A DNA stretch of 64,000 bases, taken from assembly GCA_035582835.1 (NCBI GenBank), contig JAYKAV010002926.1, positions 1 through 64,000 of the forward strand. The letters run 5' to 3'. The position numbers were made by a program, and so were the translations under genes. Positions 28,265 to 39,871 of the stretch are shown here, in pieces. Source of the stretch: Phoebastria nigripes (Eukaryota > Chordata > Aves > Procellariiformes > Diomedeidae). Position 1 is the stretch's first letter. The number at the start of each line of letters is the position of its first letter. The notes beneath the pieces were generated by a model, which did no database searches, was not told where the DNA came from, and worked only from the letters and a program-made list of their open reading frames with translations.

Positions 28265-28330
28265 CTGACCTAAGTGACTTGGTCAAAATCAAGTGAGTCA
28301 ATAGCTAAGCTGTAAAAAAGATATGCTGCT
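28265..28330 (-). repeat. Possible MIR-like SINE fragment, antisense
   Basis: CTAAGTGACTTGGTCAAAAT followed by CAATAGCTAAGCTG resembles the reverse complement of the MIR 'TGACCTTGGGCAAGTCACTT' region and the adjoining 'CAGCTC...ACTAGCTGTGTGA' segment. Only about 45 bases align plausibly and no ends are visible. Such relics are old and rare in birds, so the call is tentative. Confidence 0.35.
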
Positions 28331-29212
28331 GGGTTATATACTTTTATTTCTAGCTCAAATTGCTTTTTGAATTTGAATTCAAAATGTCTGTCTAGCCTAT
28401 TTCTCATTTCTACTCAGCTCCTTCACTACCACGATGGAGACAGGAGAAATTAAAATTCTGCCATACCATGAGAGATCCCATTATGCTGATGTAAAGTTGA
28501 TTAGAAAAAGCCCAGTTCTGGAATTTTCCAGCAAAAATTGGAAGCTTTGGGAGGTAAAGATAACAAGCAGACTTTGTTTATGGGAACTGCAAGTAGTGAA
28601 ATTTGCTTATCAACTGCAAAAAGGGCAGAATTTGGCCTTACCCTGCATGAAAATAACAGGAAAACACAACAAAACCCATCACGCGAAGTTCAGATTAGAT
28701 GGGAACTACAAGCTGCATAGCTCAGATCAGGAATCCCAAACTTTCCAAGAATACAGAGGACCTCACTTCAAGGGTGCACNTTCAACCTCTCCTGTGTCAC
28801 GTGATTCAGAGTATTTGGACCTGGTACTTTGCAACAAGGCCACAGAAATTTTAATTCTGTAGAGAGAATACAGCTTCCTGATAGAACTGATACAAACCTG
28901 TCTTAGATAATGAAGCACAAATACTTAGAATTTCCCATTTTTCATAATATAGTAGGGAGTGAATAAATATAATAGGTCTCCTCCTCCTGGGAACACTGCA
29001 GTAAGTTTTCCTTTGAATTTTCTTCTATACATAATACATGCATATATGCATTGTACCTTATAAAGACACTCATGATGTTTTTACTCTGGGATGGATATAG
29101 ATGTAGATAACATAGGTTTGCAGGAGTAAATAATCAACTGTGTGATTATATGACTATATGTCCGTTCTGTGATCATCTTTAGTACATTGCAGAATGAACC
29201 CCTATAGAGCTA
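28331..29212. other. Unique-looking non-coding DNA, no gene seen
   Basis: A 142-codon frame (28434-28862, plus) covers half of this stretch. Its translation is lysine- and histidine-rich without a recognisable domain and is read through one ambiguous base. I do not call it a gene. The phrase GGAATCCCAAACTTTCC near 28729 is faintly like an hAT transposon terminus, but it is not enough to annotate. Confidence 0.5.
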
Positions 29213-29285
29213 ACGTTTGTAAAACCGCTTTGTAGTCCTCAGATGAAAGACGCTACAGGAGTGCAAGACATTATTATCATTATTC
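29213..29285 (+). repeat. 3' tail of an ancient vertebrate SINE/LINE
   Basis: GTTTGTAAAACCGCTTTGTA, then GTCCTCAGATGAAAGACGCT and ACAGGAGTGCAAGACATTAT followed by TATCATTATT. This matches a common vertebrate retroelement tail pattern: TGTAAAGCGCTTTG, then TCCTCAGATGAAAGGCGCTA, then ATTATTATT. It occurs at the 3' ends of old SINEs and their partner LINEs. I cannot tell which family (MIR3/L2/L3-type or LF-SINE/AmnSINE-type), and the SINE body upstream is not recognisable. Confidence 0.65.
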
Positions 29286-31564
29286 AAACAGTAAGCCTGA
29301 AATAAAGCATGAAACTACTGCCAGAGTGACTGTGGGGAGGTGGGAGCAGGGCAGGGGTGCAAGAGAGGGTGAAACAGCAGCTGGCATTCTCATTTGCTGC
29401 CATTAGCACGGATCACATATCTTTATGTGGAGAATCATTTTCTAATTCTACCTTGGGAGGGGAGAGGGGGAAAGAGAGGGGCATTCATTCCATGTCATTC
29501 AGAAAGGACCTTAAAGACCTATTTATTATGCTGCTTCCTTCAGGGAGTTTGCTATAGGGTTTTGATTTCAGCTACGATATACTGACTGCTGGAGGAGAAA
29601 AAAAAAACTTCCTGAACCAGTGCTCTCCCTTCCTCCTCTAAACCCTGAATTTCACATCAAGCTATATTGTTCTCTTTCCCCTTTCTGTTTGTAATGACAA
29701 AACATATATGCTCATACGCACATACACAGCAAGAAGATCTGTAAGAGCTATGAATATTCCCGTCTCAAGAACCAGGAGAGTGGAAGATGGCCTTGATCCT
29801 GTCTAGAAGGCCTGAAGGGAATTTGTTTAACTTTCTCAGCTGGGGTTGTCATTTATTTAGATCAAAATTCAGTTTGATTTGTTCAGTCCTTTAAAGCTGA
29901 ACAGTAGAGTTAAAATGGGATGCAATTTTCATTTAATAACACAGTCATCAGAGCTCCCACTCTTCAACATGCAGCTCCTGCTCCTAAATGCAGATATCCT
30001 TCTTTAAAATGGAGCAACAGATTTAAATATCAATTCATTGTGTCTACAGCTCTTATCCAATAAGGGGTTTAGCAACAAATAAGCATTATTCATATATGAT
30101 AAAGACAGAGAAAGCAGGAATAATAAGGTTTTGGAGCACCCCCAAAACATTGGTAGCAGACATGTTTTGGTATGACCACATGAGAAGGCATCAAAATTTC
30201 AACAGTGTTTGCCTGACCTTCCTTCTTCACTATGTTGGGAGTGGTGCAAGCCAGGGGTCCTTACACATTCATCCACTGACAGAGTCCTCTACATTTGTAT
30301 GTTTCCTTTAGGTCACCAGACATTGAGTAGCTGCTGTAAAACCAGGAAATCTAGTGGAGTATTTGGGGAGGGAAAAAGAACAGAATTTCACCACAGGCTA
30401 AATCCTTGTGTGTTTCAAACTGGGATAGCTTCATCTTAAGTCAGTGGAATTGTGCCAGTTTTTACTTCAGTGAGAAGCTGTGCCCATTTTTTCCAAGCAT
30501 CTTGCAACTGAACAATGTGCAAGCACAACTGAAGACCGTATCTATATCTAATCACCTGATAATATTTGACAGAAGTGGATTGTCCCTGATTGACTGATTT
30601 GCCTGTGCTCCTGAATGCAAAAGCCTCAACCACTTAATCTCTATCAAAGATGCAGGTAAAAATTCCAGGTTGCCATCATAAATTACCAGTGAATACACCG
30701 TTAGAAGAAATTCTTCTTACAACTGGGGCAAATACACCCATTAGATACATATTTGCATTGCACCAAATGTGGCCCCTTTGTGGACCTACGTAGATGATGC
30801 TGAGGTAGGTAAATTATGAACTGCTACTTTTGCCATCCCTTTCAACCCAGTTGGCCCTGCTGACTTATCGCTGCACATTGTTTGGCTGCCACATGTTGTG
30901 GGATTTCACAGGTCTAACAACCACAGACTGGGCCTCTGATAGCTATTGCAAGAGTTTGTGACACTGGGATTTTACTCCTATATCTGCCAAAGAAAGAAGG
31001 AAAGAGCAAGCAAAAGACTGAGAGATCCCAACTTACTGCTTTACCTTTTGTCCTCCTTCCATCGCTGTATTTTTCTTTAAAAACTGGTTGCAAATAGAAA
31101 ATGATGTGCTACATCAACAGGATCATGGTCACTGCAAAGTGGCTGTTTTGCCCAAATTCTCCTTTTCCTACATTGTCTCCACTGTCCTGCACCTTTGTAC
31201 AAGCATAAAACAAGAAATAGAGTTGCATTTAAAGCACAGGCAGAAATACAACAGAAGTATCAGGAGAAAGAGAAGGGTTTAATGTAATATTTTATGAGAT
31301 ATAAATCAGTTCTACAGGGTTTCCCCTTAAAAGTCCATTATAGTACGTTAATTGTGATTTTATACACTAAGTGACAGGGTGTGCTCCTCCTCAGTATTGA
31401 ATTTATGAATAAAAGAGGATCGCCAGCCTGCGTTAAATGCTGGTGAAGGCGTTTCGCTGAAGCCTTTGGCTACAGAATTCCATTTCTTCAGCTTCATTCA
31501 CATTCAAATGTTCACACTGATAACTCAGTTCTCCTCAGCCAGGGGAATAAAGGGGGCTCTGATG
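29286..31564. other. Mostly unique-looking non-coding DNA, no gene seen
   Basis: About 2.3 kb. It contains one probable inverted-repeat relic (30432-30486, separate entry). All frames are below 80 codons. No RNA gene or promoter could be supported. Confidence 0.55.
30432..30486. repeat. Possible ancient inverted-repeat (MITE-like) relic, copy 2
   Basis: CTTAAGTCAGTGGAATTGTG followed by CCAGTTTTTACTTCAGTGAG and GCTGTGCCC. This resembles a widespread sauropsid pattern 'GTCAATGGAATTACACCAG...TTTAC-TCAG-GAG...TGGCCC'. It is short and diverged; the identification rests on pattern memory. Confidence 0.35.
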
Positions 31565-31670
31565 CCTGATTCCACTTTCAATTATGCTGCTGCAACTCCA
31601 GAGTAACTCCGAGGAAGTCAGGTTTCACACCAGTATGAAAATCAGTACAAGAGCGGATTTGGTCCAAAGG
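31565..31670. repeat. Ancient inverted-repeat (MITE-like) relic, copy 3 (best preserved)
   Basis: The left arm CCTGATTCCACTTTCAATTA, TGCTGCTGCAACTCC is mirrored by a right arm with CACACCAGTATGAAAATCAG, AAGAGCGGATTTGG. In the centre, AGAGTAACTCCGAGGAAGTC recalls the 'GAGTAACTCCATTGAAGTCAATGGAGTTAC' hinge common in sauropsid repeats. The arms are imperfect complements (GCTGCTGCAACTCC against the expected GGAGTTACACCAGC-like right arm). The structure suggests a non-autonomous DNA-transposon-like element, which is an inference; the family name is unknown to me. Confidence 0.5.
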
Positions 31671-32261
31671 CTGCTCTGACAACGTGTCAATCAAAGGTTT
31701 TTCCGTAAGACTGGATGAGTCTGAGACGACAGTGTAAAAAAGCAGTGCCCTGGATGGCACTGCAGGATCCCATNAAAAAAGTGAAACAAACAGGCCTGCC
31801 CCAATACTTGAGAAAGTGCAATGAGTTCCCTGGCCCCAATGGGCTGCACGCAGCTAAAGCTGACTTGGTGCCTCTGGCAGTGNTGCGGGCGAGGAGGGCG
31901 AAAAGGAGCTCAGAGGGGAGAGGCAGGGGCGGCACTTGGTCTGCCGTCACGTCCACCACCCTTCCCTGGGGAGCCGGCTCTGGAAACTTTGGTGAAATGC
32001 ACACAGCCTTGAATCATCCAGCGCTCTTGCAAACATAAACCCCACAACAGGCCTGAAGTCTGTCTTCAGCCTCACAGCGAGGGGCCAGAGTACTGCCCGG
32101 AGTTTATAGCCAGATGTCAGCTTTGTAAGCCTTGAAAATATTCCCATTCAAGGTTGTTTTCTTGTACTCAGGCCCTTTTCCAACTTGGGTGTGTAGCTGA
32201 AAGACCTCTAAAAGTCTATCTGAAAATTTATCATCTGTGTGCAAAAATTAGGAGACACTAT
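31671..32261. other. Non-coding spacer upstream of CR1
   Basis: About 590 bp, somewhat more GC-rich around 31860-31990 (GTGNTGCGGGCGAGGAGGGC), with overlapping chance frames on both strands of about 105 codons that each run through ambiguous bases at about 31774 and 31883. I see no gene or named repeat. Confidence 0.5.
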
Positions 32262-33155
32262 AGAATCATAGAATAGTTTGGGTTGGAAGGGACCTTTAAA
32301 GGTCATCTAGTCCAACCCCCCTGCCGTGGGCAGGGACATCTTCAACTAGATCAGGTTGCTCAGAGCCTCGTCCAACCTGACCTTGAATGTTTCCAGGGAT
32401 GGGGCATCTACCACCTCTCTGGGCAATCTGTTCCAGTGTTTCACCACACTCAGCGTAAAAAATTTCTTCCTTATATCTAGTCTAAATCTACCCTCTTTTA
32501 GTTTAAAGCCTTTCCCCCTTGTCCTGTCGCAACAGGCCCTGCTAAAAAGTTTGCCGCCATCTTTCTTATAAGCCTCCTTTAAGTACTGATAGGCTGCAAT
32601 AAGGTCTCCCCAAAGCCTTCTCTTCTCCAGGCTGAACAACCCCAACTCTTTCAGCCTTTCTTCATAGGAGAGGCGTTCCATCCCCCCGATCATTTTTGTG
32701 ACCCTCCTCTGGACCTGCTCCAACAGGTCCATGTCTTTCTTATGCTGAGGGCTCCAGAGCTGGAGGCAGTACTNCNGGTGGGGTCTCACCAGAGCAGGGT
32801 AGAGGGGCAGAATCACCTCCCTCGACCTGCTGGCCACACTGCTTTTGATGCAGCCCAGGATACGGTTGGCCTTCTGGGCTGCAAGCCAGCTCACGTCCAG
32901 CTTTTCATCCACCAGTACCCCCAAGTCCTTCTCGGCAGGGCTGCTCTCAATCCCTTCATCCCCCAGCCTGTATTGATACCGGGGGTTGCCCTGACCCACG
33001 TGCAGGACCTTGCACTTGGCCTTGTTGAACCTCATGAGGTTCACGTGGGCCCACTTCTCGAGCTTGTCCAGGTCCCTCTGGATGGCATCCCGTCCCTCAG
33101 GCATGTCGACGGCACCACTCAGCTTGGTGTCATCTGCAAACTTGCTGAGGGAAGC
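32262..33155 (-). mobile_element. CR1 LINE, 5'-truncated, well preserved, antisense
   Basis: A roughly 0.9-kb CR1 retrotransposon copy on the minus strand. Its 3' terminus, read on the plus strand, is AGAATCATAGAATAGTTTGG, i.e. nearly two copies of the CR1 octamer ATTCTATG on the element strand. Next come the familiar GGTTGGAAGGGACCTTTAAA and GGTCATCTAGTCCAACCCCC of the 3' UTR, then an open reading frame for the reverse-transcriptase C-terminus (separate entry). Homology fades just upstream of the SKFADD motif, so the copy is 5'-truncated, typical of LINE target-primed reverse transcription. CR1 is the dominant avian LINE. Two ambiguous bases fall at 32774 and 32776. The long intact frame suggests a comparatively young insertion. 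Confidence 0.95.
32346..33155 (-). pseudogene. CR1 ORF2 C-terminal fragment (reverse transcriptase thumb and tail)
   Basis: About 270 codons remain open to a TAG stop at 32346-32348. The fragment starts at the catalytic FADD box ([14 protein letters not shown]). It continues through [128 protein letters not shown] and [19 protein letters not shown], ending ALSNLI. This is the standard order of the C-terminal part of CR1 ORF2. The endonuclease and the RT fingers/palm up to FADD are missing, so no active enzyme can be made. Two codons contain ambiguous bases at the 'VRPHLEYC' motif. The frame continues about 33 codons upstream into flanking DNA ([11 protein letters not shown]...) without CR1 similarity; those codons are chance extension. 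Confidence 0.92.
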
Positions 33156-33719
33156 AACAGAAACCTTCAAGATACTGTATCCACTCTGATCTACCAGTGT
33201 TGTGATTATTGTAAGATTTTTCTGTTTCTGGGCTTGGTGTGAAAATTCATGCAAACTTCAAGGTGACTGAAAGTAACTTTCTAAACCAGAAACATGAAGT
33301 TTGGATCCATATTGAAACAGTTTGAAAAAGTAGCCATGTGTTAGATGTTTTGATCACTGAAGAGCTTCGGCATTAACAACAATTCACCCTTTCCAGAAAA
33401 AGCTTCAATTGGCCCCAGCCAAGGGAAGGTCATGTCCCAAATCTACTCACATCTACTCGCTAAACTTGATTCCACATGGGCCAGCCATTTATTACCATTT
33501 TTAGTATAAACTATGAAGGATGTTTGTATCCCAGAAGCAAGAAACTCCATCAGAGAAAAAAGGCTAAAACAATAAAGTGATTCTCTAGGTGGGTCTTTAT
33601 CGAAGTGTCTGTATAAAGGATGNTCTTTCTACTGATAAGGTTTGTTTCCCTAAGATTCTCCCAGAAAATTGCCCCAAGCCCCCAAATTCCAAGGAACAAA
33701 TATTAAAGTGTAATTAAAG
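33156..33719. other. Non-coding flank of CR1, nothing recognised
   Basis: About 560 bp of AT-rich sequence with one ambiguous base near 33623. No frame of interest and no named repeat. Confidence 0.55.
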
Positions 33720-33990
33720 TGGAAATCATGAATTTGGAGACTCATTATCCGCCAGCCAGCTGTACTCTTATAATGCAGGCTATAAATGCAGCATGATGCA
33801 TTGTTGTGTCAAATAAGCAAAATTCTATATCTAAATCCATCCAAAATACCTGCTTTTTAGCAGAAATTTCTAGCTAACTCAGGTTTTGTTCATTTCCGTC
33901 CTGTGTAATTAGCTATCAAATTGCTTTCATTCAGAGCAGTTAATGCTATTCTACTTGCAGTTATTGTGCACTCAGGATAATCAGATACTG
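33720..33990. promoter_or_regulatory. Candidate conserved non-coding element (enhancer-like)
   Basis: A non-repetitive AT-rich block with an E-box CAGCTG at 33757-33762, TATAAATGCAGCATGATGCA near 33781, a homeodomain-type GTAATTAG near 33905, and CATTCAGAGCAGTTAATGC near 33929. Evenly spread developmental-type motifs and no repeat signature give it the look of deeply conserved non-coding DNA. This is an inference only; no alignment was available. Confidence 0.25.
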
Positions 33991-36900
33991 TGTCTTTAAC
34001 AATAATACATAGGAAGGGACTGAACACAGAGTCAAAATTAATCTACATTCAGTGTTGTAACATATACAAGGAAAAAACTGAAATGTGTCACTGCTATAGC
34101 CGTGCTAGTGGCCTTGCCCTGCACCAGCCAGGAAAACAAGAGCTTTCCGGTTGACTTCAGGGGACTTAGGGTTTCACTGATCAGTTCTACAGAAAGCTTA
34201 CATAGGAGTTATTGTGACAAACAGCTAAAACAGAAAAGATTTGTGGGGTTTACACGTCTCTCAGTATCAGAGGCACGCATCAAAGCTGAATATGTCACTG
34301 TATTATAAGGCTAAACTTTCAGCCTCTTTATATCTCCAGGCCTAAAGGAGAAAGTGGGACAGAGAAGCCCTCAATCCCCCATTACACTTACATAGTGCTC
34401 CACCTTGCCTATATTGCCCTGGCTCGCTCCGAGCCAGGGCTCTTCCCCCGGCACTCCTGAGCAAAGCAGCAGGGAGAAGCAGCAGCTTTCCCTCCTCTCC
34501 TTCCCATCGATGAGGTAGAGAGCAGCCCTCTTCCATCCCACCGAGGGTGTAGGCAGCTGGTGATTCAGCAAGACAGTCACAACCCTCCTGGAAGTTGGAG
34601 GAAGGTGCATGGAGTGTGGATGGGAAGGGATCAGAGGGAGCACTTGGAAACCAGTCTGTGTCTGTTCAGGCCCACTACTTCTGTGATCAGTTGTTTTAAT
34701 AAAAGCCTATTTCATTTTACATATTGTAGATAGGGTTTTTTTCAGAGAAAAGCATTATCAAAGCCACAGACTTGCAAATTCCAATTGCTTTTCTTCTGCA
34801 TGTTTTTAATTCACTCTAGCTTCCCACCATAAATAAAGTATATTAAATATTGTGGCAGTGGTTATTTCAGCGAGTCCAATAGTAAATAAAAATATGTGTT
34901 TACAAGGTAAATGATACAGTACATAAAAAGGAGGCAAGCAGGTAGCATGGAGAGACTGATCACCAAAGAGATAAATCTCTAGCCAGATATCACTGTACAA
35001 GCCCTGAAGAAGAGTAACCTGAATCTGTACACAGGGTGGATCATGGAAGATAAGAAAGAGAAAGCAAAGCATCTGACTATCTCCTTTCTGAAAAAGAACA
35101 AGACATGAGTGAGACACTGCTGTCATGAGCAATCCTGAGAGCCCTGTGGCAGCTGGGAAAGGCATCAGCGGGCTCTCACCCCAGAGGAATGAGACCATGC
35201 TAAGACAGTGGTCCTCTCTCATCCCCCTCCTACCAATCCTCCTCCTACTCATCAAGACAATGGCAAGTGAATAGATACTGCTATTACAGATTGAGAATAA
35301 TGGTATCCACACATGAATCTGGATTCCTTCATGAAGACCGTCGTTTTGTGTGAAACATGAGATTCAAATATCCCAAGGAGGCTATTGAGGAAAAAGGGTC
35401 TAATCCAGAGAAATGCTTCCAGCTAGCAAGGACAGCTGAAAGAAATGAGAAATAACCAACCCAACCAAGGATGTAAGGGCAAAATGCTACAACTGGAAAA
35501 AAAAGAAAAGAAAAGAAGAAGGGACACTTACTATATATCTGTACAGCAAAAAAGAGATGTCACCGTAGGTTGTATATGGCAACTCATGGTTTCATGCCGG
35601 CTCTAATTTTGCTAGCCATACAAACATGCATGGCATAGACCTCCAAAGGGCTGTACAAGCCACTGCACACCTTGCGTTCACTTATGCTGAATTTTGTGTG
35701 TCCAGCCTTCACTGGTATTGTTTCTTGTGCAATCTTTACGTAGTCATCCTCTCATTTTCTGGGTAGATATGTTTTTAGGAGCTTTGCTGATGATTGCAGC
35801 AAGATCTTAGCAGACGTTACAGATAATCAGTACGCACGCATTGCAGAAGGAGGTAGCTAAGCGTTTAACTTTCCATATTTGCAAGTGTGCTGTTAAAACA
35901 ATTTGCTTCCAGCTGGAAAGTGGAATCGGCTGCAATACAATCCTACGAACACAGATAAGCAACAATAGCTGACTGAAGACACATAACCGTACCTTATCCA
36001 TGTTCAGGGAAAACACTGAAAGGCCAGTGGGCAAATGCTGGCTGTTGTGAGAAACCCACCAAGCAGGAGATGTTATCACTTGGGGTTTACAGAAAGAGAT
36101 GTAGGCAGAACAGGACAAGCCTTGGATAGGACTGTAGTTTCTTGCCAGATATTCTCAGCATGAAAGGGAAGGGAAAACAGTCCCTTGTGCAGCTTTGCTG
36201 CTGAATATGCAGACATATGTCAAGGACAGACACCTTGAATAAACTAAGGTTAAAAACAGATCCCTGTTGGCACCCTGAGCCTGCTGAAATGTAGAGCTCC
36301 ATTACCCATGATGGAGTCTCTAAGGATAGAGCTGGCAAAGCTACATCTTTATTCCCACTGTAACTTCCAGCCCAACAGTGACAAGGAAGACTGCAGGTAT
36401 GCCAGACTCACACCATTAAACAGTTTGAAAACTGGTGTCATTATAAATATAGTCCACAGGGTCTTTGGGGCAAAGCATTCCCGCTAGTGATACCAAAAAG
36501 TGAACCCAGACATACCGTGTTAGAGGAACTCTCCTGACAACCTTTGCTGTACCTTTTGGCTAGTACACAAGTACCTCTGGCATCAGCCCAGCCTGCTGGG
36601 TAAACTGAACCATTCATTAGAGCAACTCCCAGCTACCAAGGCTGTAACTAATGACATTGCTATTACAGAAGGAGCTGACAACAGAGAAGCAATTCAGGAT
36701 TATGATATCAAAACATCCTGAGAAACCGGAAAGCATTAAGGAAATCACCAGACCAGGGGTTATGAAAGAAATCCTGGGATATAGAAAGAGGCAGCCATCT
36801 TTCCAGAGGCTGCACAATAGACAGAAGACTGAGAGCCATGGAGCAGCAGTATAGTCAGAGTAGGTGCAGAATCTAATCCTACGGGAAACATAAGAGAAAT

Positions 36901-39871
36901 AGTCAGCAGGCACTGACCTGAAGTCAGCACACATGGGAAGCTACCGCATGGGGTTTCAGACCGAGACTTAGGAGCCATGCGTGTATCCACAATGCACGTG
37001 GCTGAGAATCCAGCTTTAGCATGTGATACATCAATATCCCCTAGAAACACCCCTCCTGGCCCTGATCTCTCCAAACCTTTCTGAGAACAGCATCGAGGCA
37101 TTTCTCCATTGAGGGTCAAAGTTGCTGTGCACTATGGCATGAGGGGGCAGCAACATCTTTACTTCTTTGCTAAAAGACCCCAGGGGACACAATGGAGGCA
37201 AATCCCAGGGCTGATCAGATCACATGAAGCAACTCATACAAGAGGTAACCTCCTGCTTCCAGCTGAATTGGGAAAAGTAACATTGCCTCAAGGTGACTGG
37301 CAGTCATCCCAGGAGGTTGGAAATTATCTCATGAGACTGGTACGTGTTTAGCACCTGGGGCTGGAGTCCCATGTGAGGTGATCCAAAGAAGTTTGCAGTA
37401 TGCTGTTCATGAAAACAGAATTTAGAGTATAAAGCCATATTTTTTAATTTTCAGATTCTACAGCTTCAAAAAACTCAAGCCTAAACTAGGGAAGTGCTGA
37501 CAGGCGGCTTTTCACTGTCAGTAACTGGGACTATATGGTCACAGCATATCGCTGCTCTCAGCCCTGCGAGGAAGGTCTTCTGGGGGGCATGAGGGCAAGA
37601 GGCAAGCTCGGGGACCTGATGCTGTATTCTGTAGGGGGCCATAACCTAACATGCTTTGCTCAGCCAACCGCCCACTGTGCCCTGCAGCAGCATTCATGTA
37701 ACTCAGTGCCAAAAGGGAATCCGAGTGCAATGCATCTTCCCTTGGATGCCTGCAAAAGTAACATCAGCAGTAGAGACAGCCCAGAGGTTGATGTTGAAGA
37801 CACAGAAGACAGAAGTATGTTGCTTATCAGACAGCATGGACCATCACATGCCAACATGAGGCATTTTCCCAAGGACTAGATAGTTACTCAGCATTGACTG
37901 AAGGGACAGGGAGACATGATAGCTTCCCGTGAAGAGCCCAGAGAAGGAGCAGCGCAAGGCACACAGGGAAAGGGAACAGAGTGAGAGCCAGCAGCCTGCT
38001 TGTCACAGAAGAGCAAAAGACCTGGGATCACAGTGTAAATGGATTTTTACCTTGCTGTCAAATAGCTACATCAAATAAGAGCAAAAGGCAATGTCCAAGT
38101 TGCACTGGAATACTTGTTATATGAGGTAGCTACAGATCCAGGATGGCAAGACAAAAGGCAACTGCAAATAGAAGACATCCAGCACAGGAGGACAAATAAA
38201 ACCAAGGCCAGGGGCCATGGGATGAGCCTCAGTCTACAAGACTGGATTCAGAAAAATAGGTTTATGTCACAGCATTTCAGACTGGCAAGTCATGACTCAA
38301 GAGAGTCAAGCTGGCAACACGAGGGGCACAAGTCCCCTGCCAGTAGCCCTGATATGAAGCTGCTTCACCCACGTGGGCACCCATGATGGGTGTAATGGCA
38401 CATGGCGTAGGCAGGCCACATCGTTCTTTGCCCCAACAGCTAACAGCTAGAGAAAAAAAACCAGCAAAACACATCTGGAAGAAAGAAGGCTCCAGAAGCT
38501 GGAAAAGGTGACCACAGAAGTTCTCTACCAGGCCTAATTTTTGTATTATATGTAGCAACCTGCATGGAGGTGGAACAGAGGGGCAGAAGTTGTCACCTGG
38601 AGGAGCTCATGGGGAGCGCCTGGAAGCCAGTCTGTCTGCACCTGGCCAGAGCGCTGCCGGCACCTGCGGCATCTCACATGTAAAGGGTTTCAAGCCTGTT
38701 TAATATTCTGAGCTTGGAGCATTCTCCTTCTCAGCCAGAATGCAAAATGACGTGCAATAGCTTATTTCACTTAAAGGGGTAAGAAGTACTTACTTTCTGC
38801 TAGACCCCAGCGGGGAGGAGATGGGGCACAGGGTCTGTGACCAAGTTGCAGCTCATTGCTTGCACAGGTCTGGGACAGCTAAGCACCATGCATTGCTCAA
38901 GGGAGGCTGTAAAGTTACAGTCCCGTGTATGGTGTTAAGGAGTGCTGTGATATGAGGGGCTGTTTTTTGAAGAGGACATTAAAGCAATTTCTCAAACACT
39001 TGCTCATTAAAAATTCTACTGCTGTTTTAACAAGAGTAGGATGCTATGTCAGGCACTGTGTGCTTTTATTAGGAAATGCGAAATCATGCCAAACATTCCT
39101 GGTCTGAGTCTCATATCAAGCCTAAAGATCAATTCCCTTGATTTGTTAGAAGATCCTGGACTTAGCTTTTAAACCTGTGTTGCCAGTTCAGATCATTTAT
39201 ATAAATGATATTTATCTGTTTCAAACCTTACCATGTCTCTGCAGAGAAAAAGCCCCAAAAATGCAATTTGTAATTCTTTTTACCCTTCACTTCCCAGTCC
39301 TACTTAATTTTCTATCCTACTAGCTTCGCTTCTGCTGGGTTTTCTGGTTCTTCTCTTTCCTTTATCCCTTCCACAGTCAGTGTACTCAGTCTGCCCCTTT
39401 CACGGCCCTGCTGTGAGTGCCTGCAAGCAAGGATGAAGACGTTTTGCCCTACATGTCAGGCTTGAAACTGTTGCTGTTGCCGAGCTCCTGCTGTTACAGT
39501 ACACACCTTTCCACTGTAAAGGCAGCAATATGGTTGTCTGTCTCAGGCTTTCAGCTGACTGGCAGCTGGGATTTGAGGTTACTGGAGAAGGAGAAGATGT
39601 GCTCGGCCACATAGACGAGCTGCTAGAACAGAGAAGATAGTTGGGAAAGCCCTTGGGAAACCCCAGTGTTTTATTGAAATCAGGACAGATCCCAGTTTCA
39701 GCAAGTCAGCTGGGACCCCAAGAATGCCTTGCATGGCTAAGACAATCCCAGTAACACAGCACATCTGGTAACCCTATGGACAGAGTTAAAAAGAAATAAA
39801 ACTTCCCAGGGAAAAGGTCAGAACTTTGATTAATATCTCCTAGAAAAGCAAAGTGCTTGATGCCGATCTCA
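33991..39871. other. Unique-looking non-coding DNA, no gene seen
   Basis: About 5.9 kb. The longest frame (34806-35312, minus, 168 codons) is hydrophobic and rich in Leu/Ile/Cys, as AT-rich antisense frames often are, and shows no domain I recognise. A (GAAAA)-type simple repeat sits at 35497-35520. The segment 34149-34178 (TTGACTTCAGGGGACTTAGG) hints at another old interspersed repeat but is too short to call. Confidence 0.55.
35497..35520. repeat. A-rich (AAAAG)n simple repeat
   Basis: GGAAAAAAAAGAAAAGAAAA followed by GAAGAA: a short purine-only tract. Confidence 0.8.

Noticed and set aside
28725..28790. hAT-like transposon terminus (GGAATCCCAAACTTTCC)
   Set aside because: Only a dozen bases match the usual CAG-GGTTCCCAAACTTT pattern and no second terminus or 8-bp duplication is visible.
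28434..28862. 142-codon plus-strand frame
   Set aside because: No domain; crosses an ambiguous base; no exon boundaries evident.
32742..33242. 166-codon plus-strand frame opposite the CR1
   Set aside because: Antisense shadow of the open CR1 ORF2 frame.
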